In this document: one piece after another, positions 17,189 through 27,465 of the stretch | How positions within the stretch are numbered: position 1 is the stretch's first letter | Layout of the letters: each line of letters begins with the position of its first letter | Source: JALHMI01 sp964598535 | Lineage (GTDB): Bacteria; Planctomycetota; Planctomycetia; Pirellulales; PALSA-1355 | DNA length: 64,000 bases | NCBI GenBank assembly: GCA_964598535.1 | Contig: CAZRCI010000022.1 | Coordinates: 22,639 to 86,638, forward strand | Direction: 5' to 3' | The notes under the pieces: generated by a model | The model's database searches: none | Seen by the model: the letters and a program-made list of their open reading frames with translations, nothing else | Told to the model about the DNA's origin: nothing | Translations under genes and position numbers: made by a program

Positions 17189-19777
17189 TTAGTCGAGTTT
17201 TCGCACCCGTAGCAACAGGCTATTGGAAACGACCGAGACGCTGGACAGCGCCATTGCCGCGGCAGCCGCGACACTCGGAAGCCGCACGCCAGCCACCGGC
17301 ATAAGCACCCCGGCCGCCAGAGGAATTAGCAGCAGGTTGTAGAAAAAAGCCCACCCCAGATTTTGCCGAATCGTACGGAGCGTGGCCCGCGACAAACCCA
17401 GCGTGCGAGCGACGGAGCGCAGGTCTCCGCCGGTGATCACGATATCCGCGGCCTCGATGGCGATGTCGGAACCGCTGCCCATCGCGATGCCCAGGTCGGC
17501 GGCAGCCAGGGCCGGGGCGTCGTTGATTCCATCGCCCACCATGGCCACGGTCTCGCCTGAACTTCGCAAGTGTTCGACAATCGCCTGTTTGTCCTGCGGC
17601 AGCACCTCGGCTTTGACGTTCGCGATGCCGGTCTCGCGCGCCACGCGCTCGGCGATCACGCGATGGTCGCCCGAGAGCAACCACACATCGACATCGAGGG
17701 CCTTGAGTCTGGCGACCGCCTCGCGACTGTGCGGGGCTATCACGTCGGCGACGACGACGATGCCCAGATACTGCTTGCCGAGCGTGACGGCGAGCGGCGT
17801 TTGCCCTGCCGCGCGAAACGCCTTGATCTGGGCCGCATGGGCGCCAGGGGACGCCCCGGCATCGGCCATAAGCTGCTCGTTTCCGACGTAGATCATCGCG
17901 TCCCGCGTGCGTACCCGAATCCCACGTCCCGGGATAACTTCCAGATCCGTGACGGCGGGCAGTTGCAGTTTTTCTTTTCGCGCGGCTGCAACGACGGGCG
18001 CGGCAAGCGGGTGCTGGCTGAGCTGCTCGGCGGCGGCCGCGGTTGCGAGAAGCTGATCGGGCGTCACTGCGGCCGCCGCGAGGATGTGCGTCACCTGCGG
18101 TTTGCCAGAGGTGATGGTGCCGGTCTTATCCAGCACGACCGTCGTCACGCGGCCGGCAAGTTCCAAAGCATGGGCTTCCTTGATCAGCACGCCCATCTCG
18201 GCGCCGCGACCGCTGGCAACCAGCACGGCGGTCGGCGTGGCGAGCCCGAGCGCACAAGGACAGGCCACGACGAGCACGGCGACCATCGCTTGCAGGCCGC
18301 CGGACCAGTCGTGAGCCGCGGTGCCCCAAACGAAGATCGTGAGCGTGGCAATGACGAGCACCAGGGGCACAAACCACGACACGACGCGGTCGGCCAAACG
18401 CTGGATCTCGGTTTTCGATTCTTGGGCCCTGCGGACAAGCTCCACGACCTGGGCCAGCGCCGTCCGACCGGCGGGCCGCACGACGCGCGCTCTCAGCGCT
18501 CCCTGACCGTTGATCGTGCCGGCCAGGACCTCGGCGCCGGGCCCTTTGTCGACGGGCAGCGACTCGCCCGTCAGCCACGACTCGTTCAGGCTGGAACTGC
18601 CGCTCGTGATTTCGGCATCGAGCGGGACCTTTGCTCCCGGCCGAACCACAATGATTTCGCCCACCGCGACCTGCTCGGGCGGCACGGTGACCAGCGTTCC
18701 GCCGCGCTCGACCACGGCCTCGGGCGGGGCCAGGTCCAAAAGCTTGCGAATCGCGGCCGAAGCGCGGCCCTTGGCCCGCGCTTCGAGATACTTTCCGAGC
18801 GTGATGAACACCAGAATCATGCCGGCGTCCATCAGATACATGGGGCGATCGCCGTGGGCATGCCGCATCTGCCAGGCACCGTAAACGCCAGCTCCATAGG
18901 CCGCCGTTGTGCCGATCGCGACGAGCGTGTCCATGTTCGCAGACAGGTACCGCGCACGTTTGAGGGCCCCCTGATAAAAGGGCCAGCCCACGATGAATTG
19001 CAAAAGCGTGGCGCTGACCAGTTCGGTCCAAGTCCCTAGGTTCCCGGGCGGCTTCCAAAAGTGCAGCACGACAAGCGGTGCAAGCAGGACAACGCCTAGC
19101 CAGAGCCGCCAGCGCCAACGGGCCAGTTCCTGCTCCGAATGCCCGGTATGATGGGCGTCGCTCCCGTGCCCGGCCTCGGTGGCGGTATAGCCTGCGCGAG
19201 CCACGGCCCCCAGCAAGTCGCTCACGGCCGGAGCACGTCCGTCGAATTCCACGGCAGCCTGATTCGTGGCGAGATTGGCTCTCGCGGCCTTAACGCCGGG
19301 CACTTTCGCCAGCGCATGTTCCACGCGCGAAACACAGCTCGCGCACGTCATGCCCTCAACGTTCAACAGCAGCTCGCCCGGCGGGATGCTCGGGGACGGG
19401 TCCTCGTGGAGGCCGGAACGCGAGGATCTCGGCTTGCTGACCGTCTGCGTCGCCGAGGCCGCGATGGTCGAGGTCAGCGAGCCCGGTTCCGGCACCTGCG
19501 AAGCCGGGGCAGGGGAGCTGGTGGGCCCGCCAATCTGCACCACGTTTGCCGGAGGAGCCGCGCCCGAGGTTCCGCCAACGCGATAGCCGGCATTGGCCAC
19601 GGCCGCGACCAAATCGCTACGTTTGACTTGCCCCTCGACCACGTCGAGCGTGGCCTTTTTCGCAGCCAGGCTGACGGTCGCCGAGTGGACACCCGGTACT
19701 TTTTGCAGCGCGTCGATGACCGATCGGACGCAATGACTGCAGGTCATCCCTTCGATTGGTAGCTCTACGCGTGCCAT
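17189..19777 (-). CDS. copA: Copper-transporting P1B-type ATPase with two metal-binding domains
   Basis: 862 aa with a good AAGGGGA ribosome site. Two HMA domains carry GMTCSHC (about residue 10) and GMTCASC (about 144), separated by an S/P-rich linker. The membrane core contains the CPC metal motif (VVACPCALGLATPTA), preceded by TGES. The phosphorylation motif DKTGT, HPLA in the nucleotide domain and GDGINDAPAL are all intact. These identify a Cu(+)-exporting ATPase at the inner membrane. It stands alone, with no CueR or CsoR regulator or chaperone adjacent. Confidence 0.93.
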   Translation of the reverse strand: MARVELPIEGMTCSHCVRSVIDALQKVPGVHSATVSLAAKKATLDVVEGQVKRSDLVAAVANAGYRVGGTSGAAPPANVVQIGGPTSSPAPASQVPEPGSLTSTIAASATQTVSKPRSSRSGLHEDPSPSIPPGELLLNVEGMTCASCVSRVEHALAKVPGVKAARANLATNQAAVEFDGRAPAVSDLLGAVARAGYTATEAGHGSDAHHTGHSEQELARWRWRLWLGVVLLAPLVVLHFWKPPGNLGTWTELVSATLLQFIVGWPFYQGALKRARYLSANMDTLVAIGTTAAYGAGVYGAWQMRHAHGDRPMYLMDAGMILVFITLGKYLEARAKGRASAAIRKLLDLAPPEAVVERGGTLVTVPPEQVAVGEIIVVRPGAKVPLDAEITSGSSSLNESWLTGESLPVDKGPGAEVLAGTINGQGALRARVVRPAGRTALAQVVELVRRAQESKTEIQRLADRVVSWFVPLVLVIATLTIFVWGTAAHDWSGGLQAMVAVLVVACPCALGLATPTAVLVASGRGAEMGVLIKEAHALELAGRVTTVVLDKTGTITSGKPQVTHILAAAAVTPDQLLATAAAAEQLSQHPLAAPVVAAARKEKLQLPAVTDLEVIPGRGIRVRTRDAMIYVGNEQLMADAGASPGAHAAQIKAFRAAGQTPLAVTLGKQYLGIVVVADVIAPHSREAVARLKALDVDVWLLSGDHRVIAERVARETGIANVKAEVLPQDKQAIVEHLRSSGETVAMVGDGINDAPALAAADLGIAMGSGSDIAIEAADIVITGGDLRSVARTLGLSRATLRTIRQNLGWAFFYNLLLIPLAAGVLMPVAGVRLPSVAAAAAMALSSVSVVSNSLLLRVRKLD

Positions 19778-20250
19778 CGTGATCCCCTTCGAGGGGCGTT
19801 AGTATAACTTGCCTCGGCCAGACGGCGCAATGCAGGTCCCGAGTAATTCTCGGCCATTCTTTCCTCCATCGTGGAAGACCATACGTCCGGATCTGCCGCC
19901 AGGACGTGTCGATTTGGCTCCTGATAAGAAACCATTCATGCGCCGCAGCCAACGGCATGCGGATCTTCGCCGTCTCACAAGCCGGAGCCATCCTCGTTAT
20001 AATCCGCTCAGCGGCGGGAGGCATTTTGACGGCAAGCCCGATGAGACGGCCGAGGGGCCCTTCCTCTTGACAGCTTGGGCCGCGACCTTGCCACCAAAAG
20101 TTCAGGTCTTCTGGAAGGCTAGAATCTCTGCATAGCCATTCTATGGAGACCGGCTACGGCGATTCGCCTTCCATGGCGCCGTCGCTCACCGCCCAAGCAC
20201 TCGGTGTTCCGTTTCCAGTTGTATCCGCGCGGCCTCGCGAAAAACACCTT
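19778..20250. other. Divergent region between copA and cinA
   Basis: 473 bases without a gene I can support. The cinA frame is open from an ATG at 20143, but the added 36 residues look unlike CinA. A TATAAT hexamer at 19998-20003 could be a -10 box for cinA, but the sequence 17 bases upstream is a poor -35. Confidence 0.4.
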
Positions 20251-21504
20251 ATGATTGCCGAAGTGATTTCGATTGGCGACGAACTTACCAGCGGCCAGCG
20301 TCTGGACACGAACTGCCAGTGGCTCAGCGAGCGACTGGGAGAGTTGGGCATTCGGGTGATGTATCATACGACCGTGGCCGACGACCTGGCCGCCAATGTG
20401 GCGGTGTTTCGCCACGCGGTGGAACGCGCCGACATCGTGCTCGCCACGGGCGGACTTGGCCCGACAGCCGACGACCTGACGCGCGAAGTCATCGCCGCGG
20501 TAGCCGGCAAGCCGCTCGTGCTGGACGAAGACTCGCTGGAATACATTCGCGGATTGTTTGCCCGGTTCAAACGAGATATGCCCGAGCGGAACCGCGTGCA
20601 GGCGATGTTTCCCGAGGGCAGTCGCATTATTCCAAACGCGAACGGCACGGCGCCCGGCATCTGGATCGATCTTCCTCGCACGAGCGGTGGCGTATGCCAC
20701 GTGTTTGCGCTGCCGGGCGTGCCCGCCGAGATGTTCGAGATGTTTCGCGGCACGGTCGGGCCGGCCGTGCTCGCCTATCAAGACATGCCGCGCTTGATTC
20801 GTCATTTTCGCGTGAAGGTGTTCGGAGCCGGGGAAAGCCACGTCGAACAGATGCTGCCCGACCTGATCCGCCGCGGCAGGGAACCCTCGGTGGGCATCAC
20901 CGTCTCGGCCGCCACGATCACGCTGCGCGTCACGGCCAGCGGCTCGAGCGAAGACGATTGCCTGGCCGCGATCGATCCCACGGTCGGCACCATCCGCGAG
21001 TGCCTGGGCAATCTGGTGTTCGGCTACGAGGATGACGAGCTCGAAGATTCCGTCATTCGGCTGCTCCAGGAGTATGGCAAGACGCTCTGTTCCGTGGAAT
21101 ACGCCACGGCGGGCACCATCGCCGGCTGGCTCAGCCGCGCGGCGGCCGGTGACCAGCACTATCTCGGGGGCCGTGTGCTGCGGAGCACCGCGATGCTGGA
21201 ACAAGAACTTGGCGATTCGCGCGGGCTGGTCGCGGAGACCGGCGCCGCCTCGCGCGAGGTGGCCGAAAGGTTGGCTTCGCTCTGCCGAACCACCTCGGGC
21301 GCCGATTATGGCCTGGCCGTGGGGCCGTTTCCTCCGTTGGGCGAAAACGACCCGGCGCAGCCGTATCACTTCGCCCTGGCCACGCCCGAGAAGGTAGTCG
21401 TTAAAGCCTCGACGATGGCCGGCCACAACTCGATCTGGATTCCGCGAGCCGCAAAGGCCGCGCTGAACTTGCTGCGGCTGGAGCTACTCGGGGCGGAATC
21501 GTAA
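20251..21504 (+). CDS. cinA: CinA-family protein (MoaB-like domain plus C-terminal amidase-like domain)
   Basis: 417 aa from the ATG at 20251, where family similarity begins (MIAEVISIGDELTSGQRLDTN). The N-terminal MoaB/MogA-like (COG1058) domain shows the GGLGPTADDLTRE and LPGVPAEM motifs. The C-terminal CinA domain (about residues 265-410) resembles NMN deamidase, with the expected TAGTIAGWLSRAAA helix. The family is linked to pyridine-nucleotide salvage and competence in some bacteria. It is convergent with the WD40/cytochrome gene. The C-terminal domain is more divergent than the N-terminal one. Confidence 0.88.
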   Translation: MIAEVISIGDELTSGQRLDTNCQWLSERLGELGIRVMYHTTVADDLAANVAVFRHAVERADIVLATGGLGPTADDLTREVIAAVAGKPLVLDEDSLEYIRGLFARFKRDMPERNRVQAMFPEGSRIIPNANGTAPGIWIDLPRTSGGVCHVFALPGVPAEMFEMFRGTVGPAVLAYQDMPRLIRHFRVKVFGAGESHVEQMLPDLIRRGREPSVGITVSAATITLRVTASGSSEDDCLAAIDPTVGTIRECLGNLVFGYEDDELEDSVIRLLQEYGKTLCSVEYATAGTIAGWLSRAAAGDQHYLGGRVLRSTAMLEQELGDSRGLVAETGAASREVAERLASLCRTTSGADYGLAVGPFPPLGENDPAQPYHFALATPEKVVVKASTMAGHNSIWIPRAAKAALNLLRLELLGAES

Positions 21505-21539
21505 GCGCCGCCAGCCGGACTCCCCGATTGATTTCCTGG

Positions 21540-24515
21540 CTAATTGTTTGCCGTCTGCTGCGGGGCGGCTTCGGCCGGAGGCGTCAGCGATCGTACGAGC
21601 TGGCCATCGCCCACGAGCCACAGCAAGAGCGTGCTGTCCTGGCCGCCCGAGATGACCAGCAGCCCATCGGACGGCGTGGCGACGGTGTACATGAAGTCCT
21701 GCGAGCCGGCATAGGTGCGAAGCATCTTGCCGTCGTCGGTATTCACCAGCCGCACGGTCTTATCGCCCGAGCTGGCGAGCACTTGGGGCGTGGCGCCGAC
21801 AAAAGCGATCGCCGTGACTTCTTTTTCGAAAGCCGCGGTCGTACGAAGCTGATCGCCGGTCGTGAAATCCCAAACTTTGATCACATTGTCCGCGCCGGCG
21901 CTGGCCAGCACTTTGGCGTCGGCCTTCCAAGTGACGTCCAGCACGTGGTGCGTGTGCCCCTCGAAACTGCGAGCCAGCTTGCCGTCGGCCATTTTGAAAA
22001 CCTTTACGAACCGGTCGGCCGCGGACGAGGCCAGATACGTGCCGTCGGGCGAAAACTCCAGGCCGAACACGGTATCGCTGTGGGCCTCGGAGAACGCGCG
22101 CACGAGCGTGCCGTCGGCGGCGCTGAAGACTTTGAGCTCGCCGTCGCGCGAGGGCTCGCCACCGCCCGCGGCCAAGAGCTTTCCGTCGGGGCTGAAGGCG
22201 AGCGCCGTTACGCGGTCGTTGAAGGTCGCCAGATCGTCGACGTTACCGATCGTTCGTTCGAGCGTCCAGTTCGGCGTGGCCTGCCACAGGATAAGACTGC
22301 CATCGGCCGCGGCCGAGAGCACTCCGGCCGGGGTGAACGCGGCGGCTTGCACCGAGGCCGCATGCCCCACATAGGAATCCACGGGCGAGCCGGTATCACT
22401 TTGCCAGGTGCGAACCAAATTGTTTTCGCCGGCGCTGACGAGTTGCTGGCCATCGGCCGCGTAGGCCAGCCAGCGGACGGGCTTCTCGGCGGCCGCAGCG
22501 GCGGCTTTCGCGGCGTCGAGGTCTTGCTGCACGGCTGCTAGACGAGCCTCTGAATCTTGGAGCGTTTGTTCCGCGGCGGGAACGTCACCGACGGCCTTTT
22601 TGACGTTCGCGATGGCCGACGCGGCGGCCTGTTCGGCGGCGCTGTTGGCCGACTCGGCGGCGGTTAGCTCTTGTTGGGCCTTGTCGAGGGCAGCCTTGGC
22701 CTCGCCCGACTTCTTTTCGGCCTCCTTCATGGCCGCGTCCGCGGCAGCGGCGGCCTGGGCGGCTTCTGCGTTGGCCTTGGCCAGATCGGCATTGGCCGCG
22801 TCGGCCTCGGCGGCGGCTTTGGCCGTTGCGGCGGCTTCTGCGGCCGCGGTGTTCGCGTCCTTGGCAGCGGCAAACGCCTGATCTGCCGCGTCTTTGGCGT
22901 CGGTCGCCGGCTTGATCGCGTCTTGCTTTTCTTTCAATGTCTTGGCGGCCGCCTCCTTGGCCGTCTGCGATGCGGTCACGGCGTTGGCCGTCGTGATGAT
23001 CTTTGCTTCCGCATCGGCGAGGGCCTTTTTGTCGTCGGCCACGCGACCGCTGACGAAGGCGGTTTGCCGCTCGAGCTGCGACACTTTGAACTGCGCGGTA
23101 AAGTCGCCCTTGAGCTCGGCGATCGCCCGCTTGTCGGGCGAAGTCCAGGCGGCGCCGTCCGCGGCGTTCCAAAGCTTGATCTGATTGTCGGCCCCGGCCG
23201 ATGCGAGCTGCTTGCCGTCGGGCCGGGCCGCAACCGCCGCAACCGCCGCGCCGTGGGTAATCTCTCGTACTTGCTTGTTGTCTTCCAGATTCCACACACG
23301 CAGGCTTCCGTCGGCCGAACCCGAGACGAGCTGCGGCTTTTCAGCGGCCAACAAGGCAAGGCAGGTAACCGGGCCGGTGTGCCCGGCAATCTCGCCGGCC
23401 GGGGTGATTTCAGAACCGGCTTCGGCCGATAGGGTCCAGCGGCGAATGACGTTGTCGGCATGCCCCGTGGCGAGCTGCCCGCCGGGCAGCGTTACCAAGG
23501 ACGTCGCCGGGGCGGGGGTTTCGAGCTTGGCCAGCTCGGCGCCGTCCACGACGTTCCACGATCGCAAGGTTTTGTCTTCCGAAGCGCTGACGAGCTTTCC
23601 GCCATCGAGGAATGCGAGGCCCGTGACTGGCCCGGCATGGCCGCCGAAGGCACGCGGCTCTTGGAGCGTCGCCACGTCCCAAAGCTTGATCGCGCCCGAG
23701 GCGTCGCCCGTGGCGACAAGCTTGCCGTCGGCGCTCAGGGCGAGCGCACGCGCGGGAGCCGCGCCCGGGGCGACTTCGGCGATGCGGAGGTTGTCGGCGC
23801 GACGCCAGAGCTTTGCCTCGCGAAAACCGCCCGAGGCGAGCATCTCGCCATCGGGGCTGAAGGCCAGCGACTGCACGAGATCCAGATGTGCCACGCCGCG
23901 ATTCTTGTACAGCTCTCCGTCGACGAGCGCCGGATCGGTTAGCCGCGTGACGAGCTCGCCGGTCGCGACTCGATAGATGAAAATCTGATTCGAGCGGCCG
24001 CAGGCCACATAACGCCCATCCGGCGTCACGGCCGCGGCATAGATAGGATTCATGCCCGGAGGCAGCGACTGCCAATCGAGCGCCGCGTTCTTGGCCGAGA
24101 CTTCGCCCTTGGCGCCCTGGTCGATCCAGAGCTTGATCAGGCCGAGTTGCTCGCTCGTGAGTGGCTTGGCGTCGACGCCGTTGTCGGCCGGCGGCATGAT
24201 CGGCTCTTCCAAGTGCGCCGCGACTTTCAGGAGCAGGCTCTCGCCACTTTTCCCCGGCACGGCGGCGGGCCCCGAAAAACCACCTTTGAGAATGGTCTGC
24301 GGGGTTTCCAGCACCAGATCGCCTTCAGAATCCTTGGCGTTGTGGCACGCCAGGCAATTCTTCGTCAGCGCGGGCAGGACTTCTTTCTCGAAGTCGACCG
24401 GCGTCTCGCGTTTGATCTCGGCGATCTCAATGCCCTGGACCTCGTCTTCGGCCAGCGCGGCCGAACTCGAAACCAAACACGTCAGTAGCAACGCGAGCGC
24501 GGGCGAACGTTTCAC
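21540..24515 (-). CDS. Cytochrome c-type (PSCyt1) and WD40-repeat protein with coiled-coil insert
   Basis: 991 aa from the GTG at 24515, where a signal peptide starts (VKRSPALALLLTCLVSSSAALA). A planctomycete cytochrome domain follows: NCLACHN (C54, C57, H58) with a PIMPP segment as possible Met ligand. WD40 blades then run from about residue 165 to 460. A helical Ala/Lys/Glu-rich coiled coil of about 190 residues (485-675) comes next, and further WD40 blades run to the C-terminus. Individual blades show SPDG, LASGG and LRVWN patterns. It is likely periplasmic and membrane-associated. It follows the DUF1549/DUF1553 gene on the same strand after 195 bases, and such pairs recur in planctomycetes. 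Function is unproven. Confidence 0.82.
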   Translation of the reverse strand: MKRSPALALLLTCLVSSSAALAEDEVQGIEIAEIKRETPVDFEKEVLPALTKNCLACHNAKDSEGDLVLETPQTILKGGFSGPAAVPGKSGESLLLKVAAHLEEPIMPPADNGVDAKPLTSEQLGLIKLWIDQGAKGEVSAKNAALDWQSLPPGMNPIYAAAVTPDGRYVACGRSNQIFIYRVATGELVTRLTDPALVDGELYKNRGVAHLDLVQSLAFSPDGEMLASGGFREAKLWRRADNLRIAEVAPGAAPARALALSADGKLVATGDASGAIKLWDVATLQEPRAFGGHAGPVTGLAFLDGGKLVSASEDKTLRSWNVVDGAELAKLETPAPATSLVTLPGGQLATGHADNVIRRWTLSAEAGSEITPAGEIAGHTGPVTCLALLAAEKPQLVSGSADGSLRVWNLEDNKQVREITHGAAVAAVAARPDGKQLASAGADNQIKLWNAADGAAWTSPDKRAIAELKGDFTAQFKVSQLERQTAFVSGRVADDKKALADAEAKIITTANAVTASQTAKEAAAKTLKEKQDAIKPATDAKDAADQAFAAAKDANTAAAEAAATAKAAAEADAANADLAKANAEAAQAAAAADAAMKEAEKKSGEAKAALDKAQQELTAAESANSAAEQAAASAIANVKKAVGDVPAAEQTLQDSEARLAAVQQDLDAAKAAAAAAEKPVRWLAYAADGQQLVSAGENNLVRTWQSDTGSPVDSYVGHAASVQAAAFTPAGVLSAAADGSLILWQATPNWTLERTIGNVDDLATFNDRVTALAFSPDGKLLAAGGGEPSRDGELKVFSAADGTLVRAFSEAHSDTVFGLEFSPDGTYLASSAADRFVKVFKMADGKLARSFEGHTHHVLDVTWKADAKVLASAGADNVIKVWDFTTGDQLRTTAAFEKEVTAIAFVGATPQVLASSGDKTVRLVNTDDGKMLRTYAGSQDFMYTVATPSDGLLVISGGQDSTLLLWLVGDGQLVRSLTPPAEAAPQQTANN

Positions 24516-24710
24516 GGGTAGGTTACCTGGGCGGGAAAGGTTGGCGAGGGTTGAGGGAGGACGTGCCGTATGGCGGGTAGCCGGCCGACACGCGGGGAAT
24601 GCTGGCTCCCCGAAGCGTTCCCGCCCCACAGGGGCGCGACTCCCTCCCATCATAATTACCGGGAGCGCCGGTGGGCGAATTCCGGGACCGAAGTTTTTCA
24701 GCCCCCCGCG

Positions 24711-27224
24711 CTAGTGATTGAACAAAAATTCCTTGGTGTTCACCAGCGCCCAGAGGATATCTTCCAGGGCCAGCTTTTCGTCGCTCGATTTTTCCAAGTG
24801 TTTAACCGCCACGGTCAATTCGTCGGCCTGTGGCGGACGGGAATAAACTCGCAAGTACAACTCGCGGACTTTATCCTCACGCGAACGATCCTGTTGCGTG
24901 GCCAGTTGAGCGGCCCGGCCGTCGTTGGCCGACAGCTTGCCTTGCACCTCGGAGCTGTTGAGCAGGTGCAAGCTCTGGGCCAGGTTGGCTTCACTCGAAC
25001 GCTCGCATTCGCAGGCGCTCGAATTCTCGGGCTTGCCAAAGACGGTCAAGAAGTACGAATTGAACCCCGTGTCGGGCAATTGCACCGCCCGCACGCTCTG
25101 GGGCAAACCGCTGAAGGTGGTTTTCGAGCCGGTGACGTCGTCGATCGAGTCGAGCAGCACTTCGGCCGGCAACCGCTTGGGATAGTAACGTGAGTAGTTT
25201 TGCTTGTCGCCCGCGTTGTGGTCGTTGGGCAACGACGAAAGCTGGTAGGTCTTCGAATTGCAGATCGTGCGAACCAAGTGCTTGATGTCGAAGCCGCTCT
25301 GAACGAAGTCTTTGGCCAGCGCGTCGAGCAGTTCTTCGTTCGTGGCCGGATTGGTGACTCGCATGTCGTCTTCCGGATCGACCAATCCGCGGCTGAAGAA
25401 GTGCTTCCAGTAGCGGTTGACCAGTGACCGGGCAAAGAACGGATTTGCCGGATCGACCATCCAGTCGACCAGCGCGTGGCGCGGATCGTCGTCCGCGGTG
25501 AGCTTCACCGGCTCGACTCCCAAGCCCGTGGGCGGCACGTCCTGGTTTGTCTTGGGATTCTTGGCCGAGGCCATGCCGCGACGATGCACGACGCGATCTT
25601 CGCCAAATTGGGCGCCCGGCTTGCGGCCAAGCTGCGAGAAGAAGGCGGCAAAGCCGTAATAGTCTTGCTGGCTCCATTTTTCGAAGGGGTGATGATGGCA
25701 ACGGGCACACTGGAGCCGAAGCCCCAGGAACAACTGGGCCGAATCTTCGACCTGCTCGTTGACGCTATCGACTTCGCGATACCAGGCGACGGGCGGATTC
25801 TGACCGATCTCGCCAGTCGCCGTCAGAAGCTGCCGTACAAAGCGGTCGTAGGGCACATTCGCGTGCAGGCTGTCGCGAATCCAATCGTAGAAGATGCGCG
25901 TGCCGCGGGCGTAGGTCGCGTCCTGACGTTTGTTGCGGAGGATCGCGCTCCACTTGTTCGCAAAAAAGTTGGCGTAGTCGGTGCTTTCCAGCAGCGTGTC
26001 GACCCACCGCTGGCGTTTGTCCGGCGCGTTGTCGGCCAGAAATTTCTCGGTTTCCTCGGGCGTCGGTAGCCGGCCGGCAATGTCGAGGGCCGCGCGACGG
26101 ATGAACGACGCGTCGTCGCTTACTTCCGAAGGCGGCACGCCCAGCGTTTTGAGTTTGGCGAAAACCTGCTCGTCGATGAAGTTCGCCGGATCGGGCGTCG
26201 ATTGGACCGGAATGCCCAGCGGCACGGTCGCGCGGAACACGTCGACCTGCCCCTGATAGCGGGCCATCACAGCCACGTCGCCCGCCAGATCGAGTGTCTT
26301 CACCAGCCCGGTCATGCCGACCTCGGCCATTTCAGGATTGTTCGGCTCGAACGTCACCATACTGGTCACATCCTGTGTCGAACCATCCGTATAGTGTGCA
26401 ATCACAAGTAGTTGCTGCTCGCCATGCTGCGGCATCGTCCGCTCGTGAGGAAATACTTCGATCCGCGACACGGTCGGATCGCTGTCGCTGCCAAAAGGCA
26501 TGCCTTGCAGCACCCACCGCCGAATCAAGCGGTACGGCGTGCTGTCGACCTCCATCCGGGTACCGCCGCCATGCGGAACGGCGCCGATGGCCTTGAGCAG
26601 GAGCAGGCTTTTGTCTGGCGCGGCGGGGAACAGACGCCGGCCGCGGCCTTCTTTCACAAGGTGTTCGTAGTCTTCGGTCGGCTCGAAGCCCAACAGAGAA
26701 AGCTTGAAGCCGTTTTGGCCGCTGGCCTTGCCGTGACAACCGCCGCCGTTGCAAGCGAGCTTGGTGAAGATCGGCACGATTTGATTCGGGAAGTTCACCA
26801 GCGGATCGTTGCCGAACTGGCTGACCGTCACCCGGATCGTACCTGCCGGACCGGCTTCGCTGGTGGCCGTGATCGTGGCCGTGCCGTCGCCCGCCGGAAC
26901 GACATAACCGGTGGGTCCCACTTCGACGACGCCCTCGGGCTCCGCCGTATAGATAACCTTGGAGGTCAGATCGCGCTGCTGACCCGTGGCATAGTTGCCG
27001 GTCACGACAAGCTGCTGCCGAGCGTCTTGCCCCTTAAGCTCGAACCCGCCTTCGACCGTACGACCGCACTCGACCGACACTTCGCGAAGCTCGCCCGGAT
27101 CGCCCAATCCTGGCGGCGCGATAGCCGGTGCGTTTGCATCGGGAGTATTCGCCAGCAGAGCCGCGGGCGAAATTGCCAGAACCGAAAGCACGAAGGCAGC
27201 AAGGCGAGCGATCCGACTCGTCAT
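24711..27224 (-). CDS. DUF1549/DUF1553 protein with Ig-like domain and unusual cytochrome motifs
   Basis: 837 aa from the ATG at 27224, where a signal peptide begins (MTSRIARLAAFVLSVLA). A BIG2-like Ig domain (about residues 50-130) is followed by CNGGGCHG (158-165), a C-x4-CH variant of the haem motif. A second Ig-like stretch (about 240-330) comes next. DUF1549 includes LQCARCHHHPFE (C506, C509, H510). DUF1553 then contains VNRYWKHFFSRGLVDPEDD. Such exported proteins are abundant in planctomycetes, and haem binding and carbohydrate-related roles are proposed but not established. It is upstream of and co-directional with the WD40/cytochrome gene. Confidence 0.87.
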   Translation of the reverse strand: MTSRIARLAAFVLSVLAISPAALLANTPDANAPAIAPPGLGDPGELREVSVECGRTVEGGFELKGQDARQQLVVTGNYATGQQRDLTSKVIYTAEPEGVVEVGPTGYVVPAGDGTATITATSEAGPAGTIRVTVSQFGNDPLVNFPNQIVPIFTKLACNGGGCHGKASGQNGFKLSLLGFEPTEDYEHLVKEGRGRRLFPAAPDKSLLLLKAIGAVPHGGGTRMEVDSTPYRLIRRWVLQGMPFGSDSDPTVSRIEVFPHERTMPQHGEQQLLVIAHYTDGSTQDVTSMVTFEPNNPEMAEVGMTGLVKTLDLAGDVAVMARYQGQVDVFRATVPLGIPVQSTPDPANFIDEQVFAKLKTLGVPPSEVSDDASFIRRAALDIAGRLPTPEETEKFLADNAPDKRQRWVDTLLESTDYANFFANKWSAILRNKRQDATYARGTRIFYDWIRDSLHANVPYDRFVRQLLTATGEIGQNPPVAWYREVDSVNEQVEDSAQLFLGLRLQCARCHHHPFEKWSQQDYYGFAAFFSQLGRKPGAQFGEDRVVHRRGMASAKNPKTNQDVPPTGLGVEPVKLTADDDPRHALVDWMVDPANPFFARSLVNRYWKHFFSRGLVDPEDDMRVTNPATNEELLDALAKDFVQSGFDIKHLVRTICNSKTYQLSSLPNDHNAGDKQNYSRYYPKRLPAEVLLDSIDDVTGSKTTFSGLPQSVRAVQLPDTGFNSYFLTVFGKPENSSACECERSSEANLAQSLHLLNSSEVQGKLSANDGRAAQLATQQDRSREDKVRELYLRVYSRPPQADELTVAVKHLEKSSDEKLALEDILWALVNTKEFLFNH

Positions 27225-27465
27225 GATGCATCTCCAGGGTAGGGGTGCAAGCTTGGGAGGGATGGTCTGCGGGGAGCGGCGCAAGTCCTTTCGCCACTGA
27301 GGGCGATTATCCCCGAGAAAATGGCAATATGCAAGCAGATTTATCGGTGATTGCTCGTGAACCGATCGGCCGCAAAGTCCGCCGCCACAATGGCCTACGG
27401 CACCGCCTAACCGCTTTACGCGGGCTGATAGATGCCAATCGGCTTTTCCGGTATGCTCAAACGCC

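Noticed and set aside
17570..19039. 489-codon open frame antisense to copA
   Set aside because: High GC at third codon positions opens the opposite frame. The protein has no recognisable domain, and copA is certain. The same holds for long frames antisense to the deacetylase, the class V aminotransferase and fabI.
19809..20135. 108-codon plus-strand frame between copA and cinA
   Set aside because: Composition is unlike the neighbouring genes and it has no domain or ribosome site.
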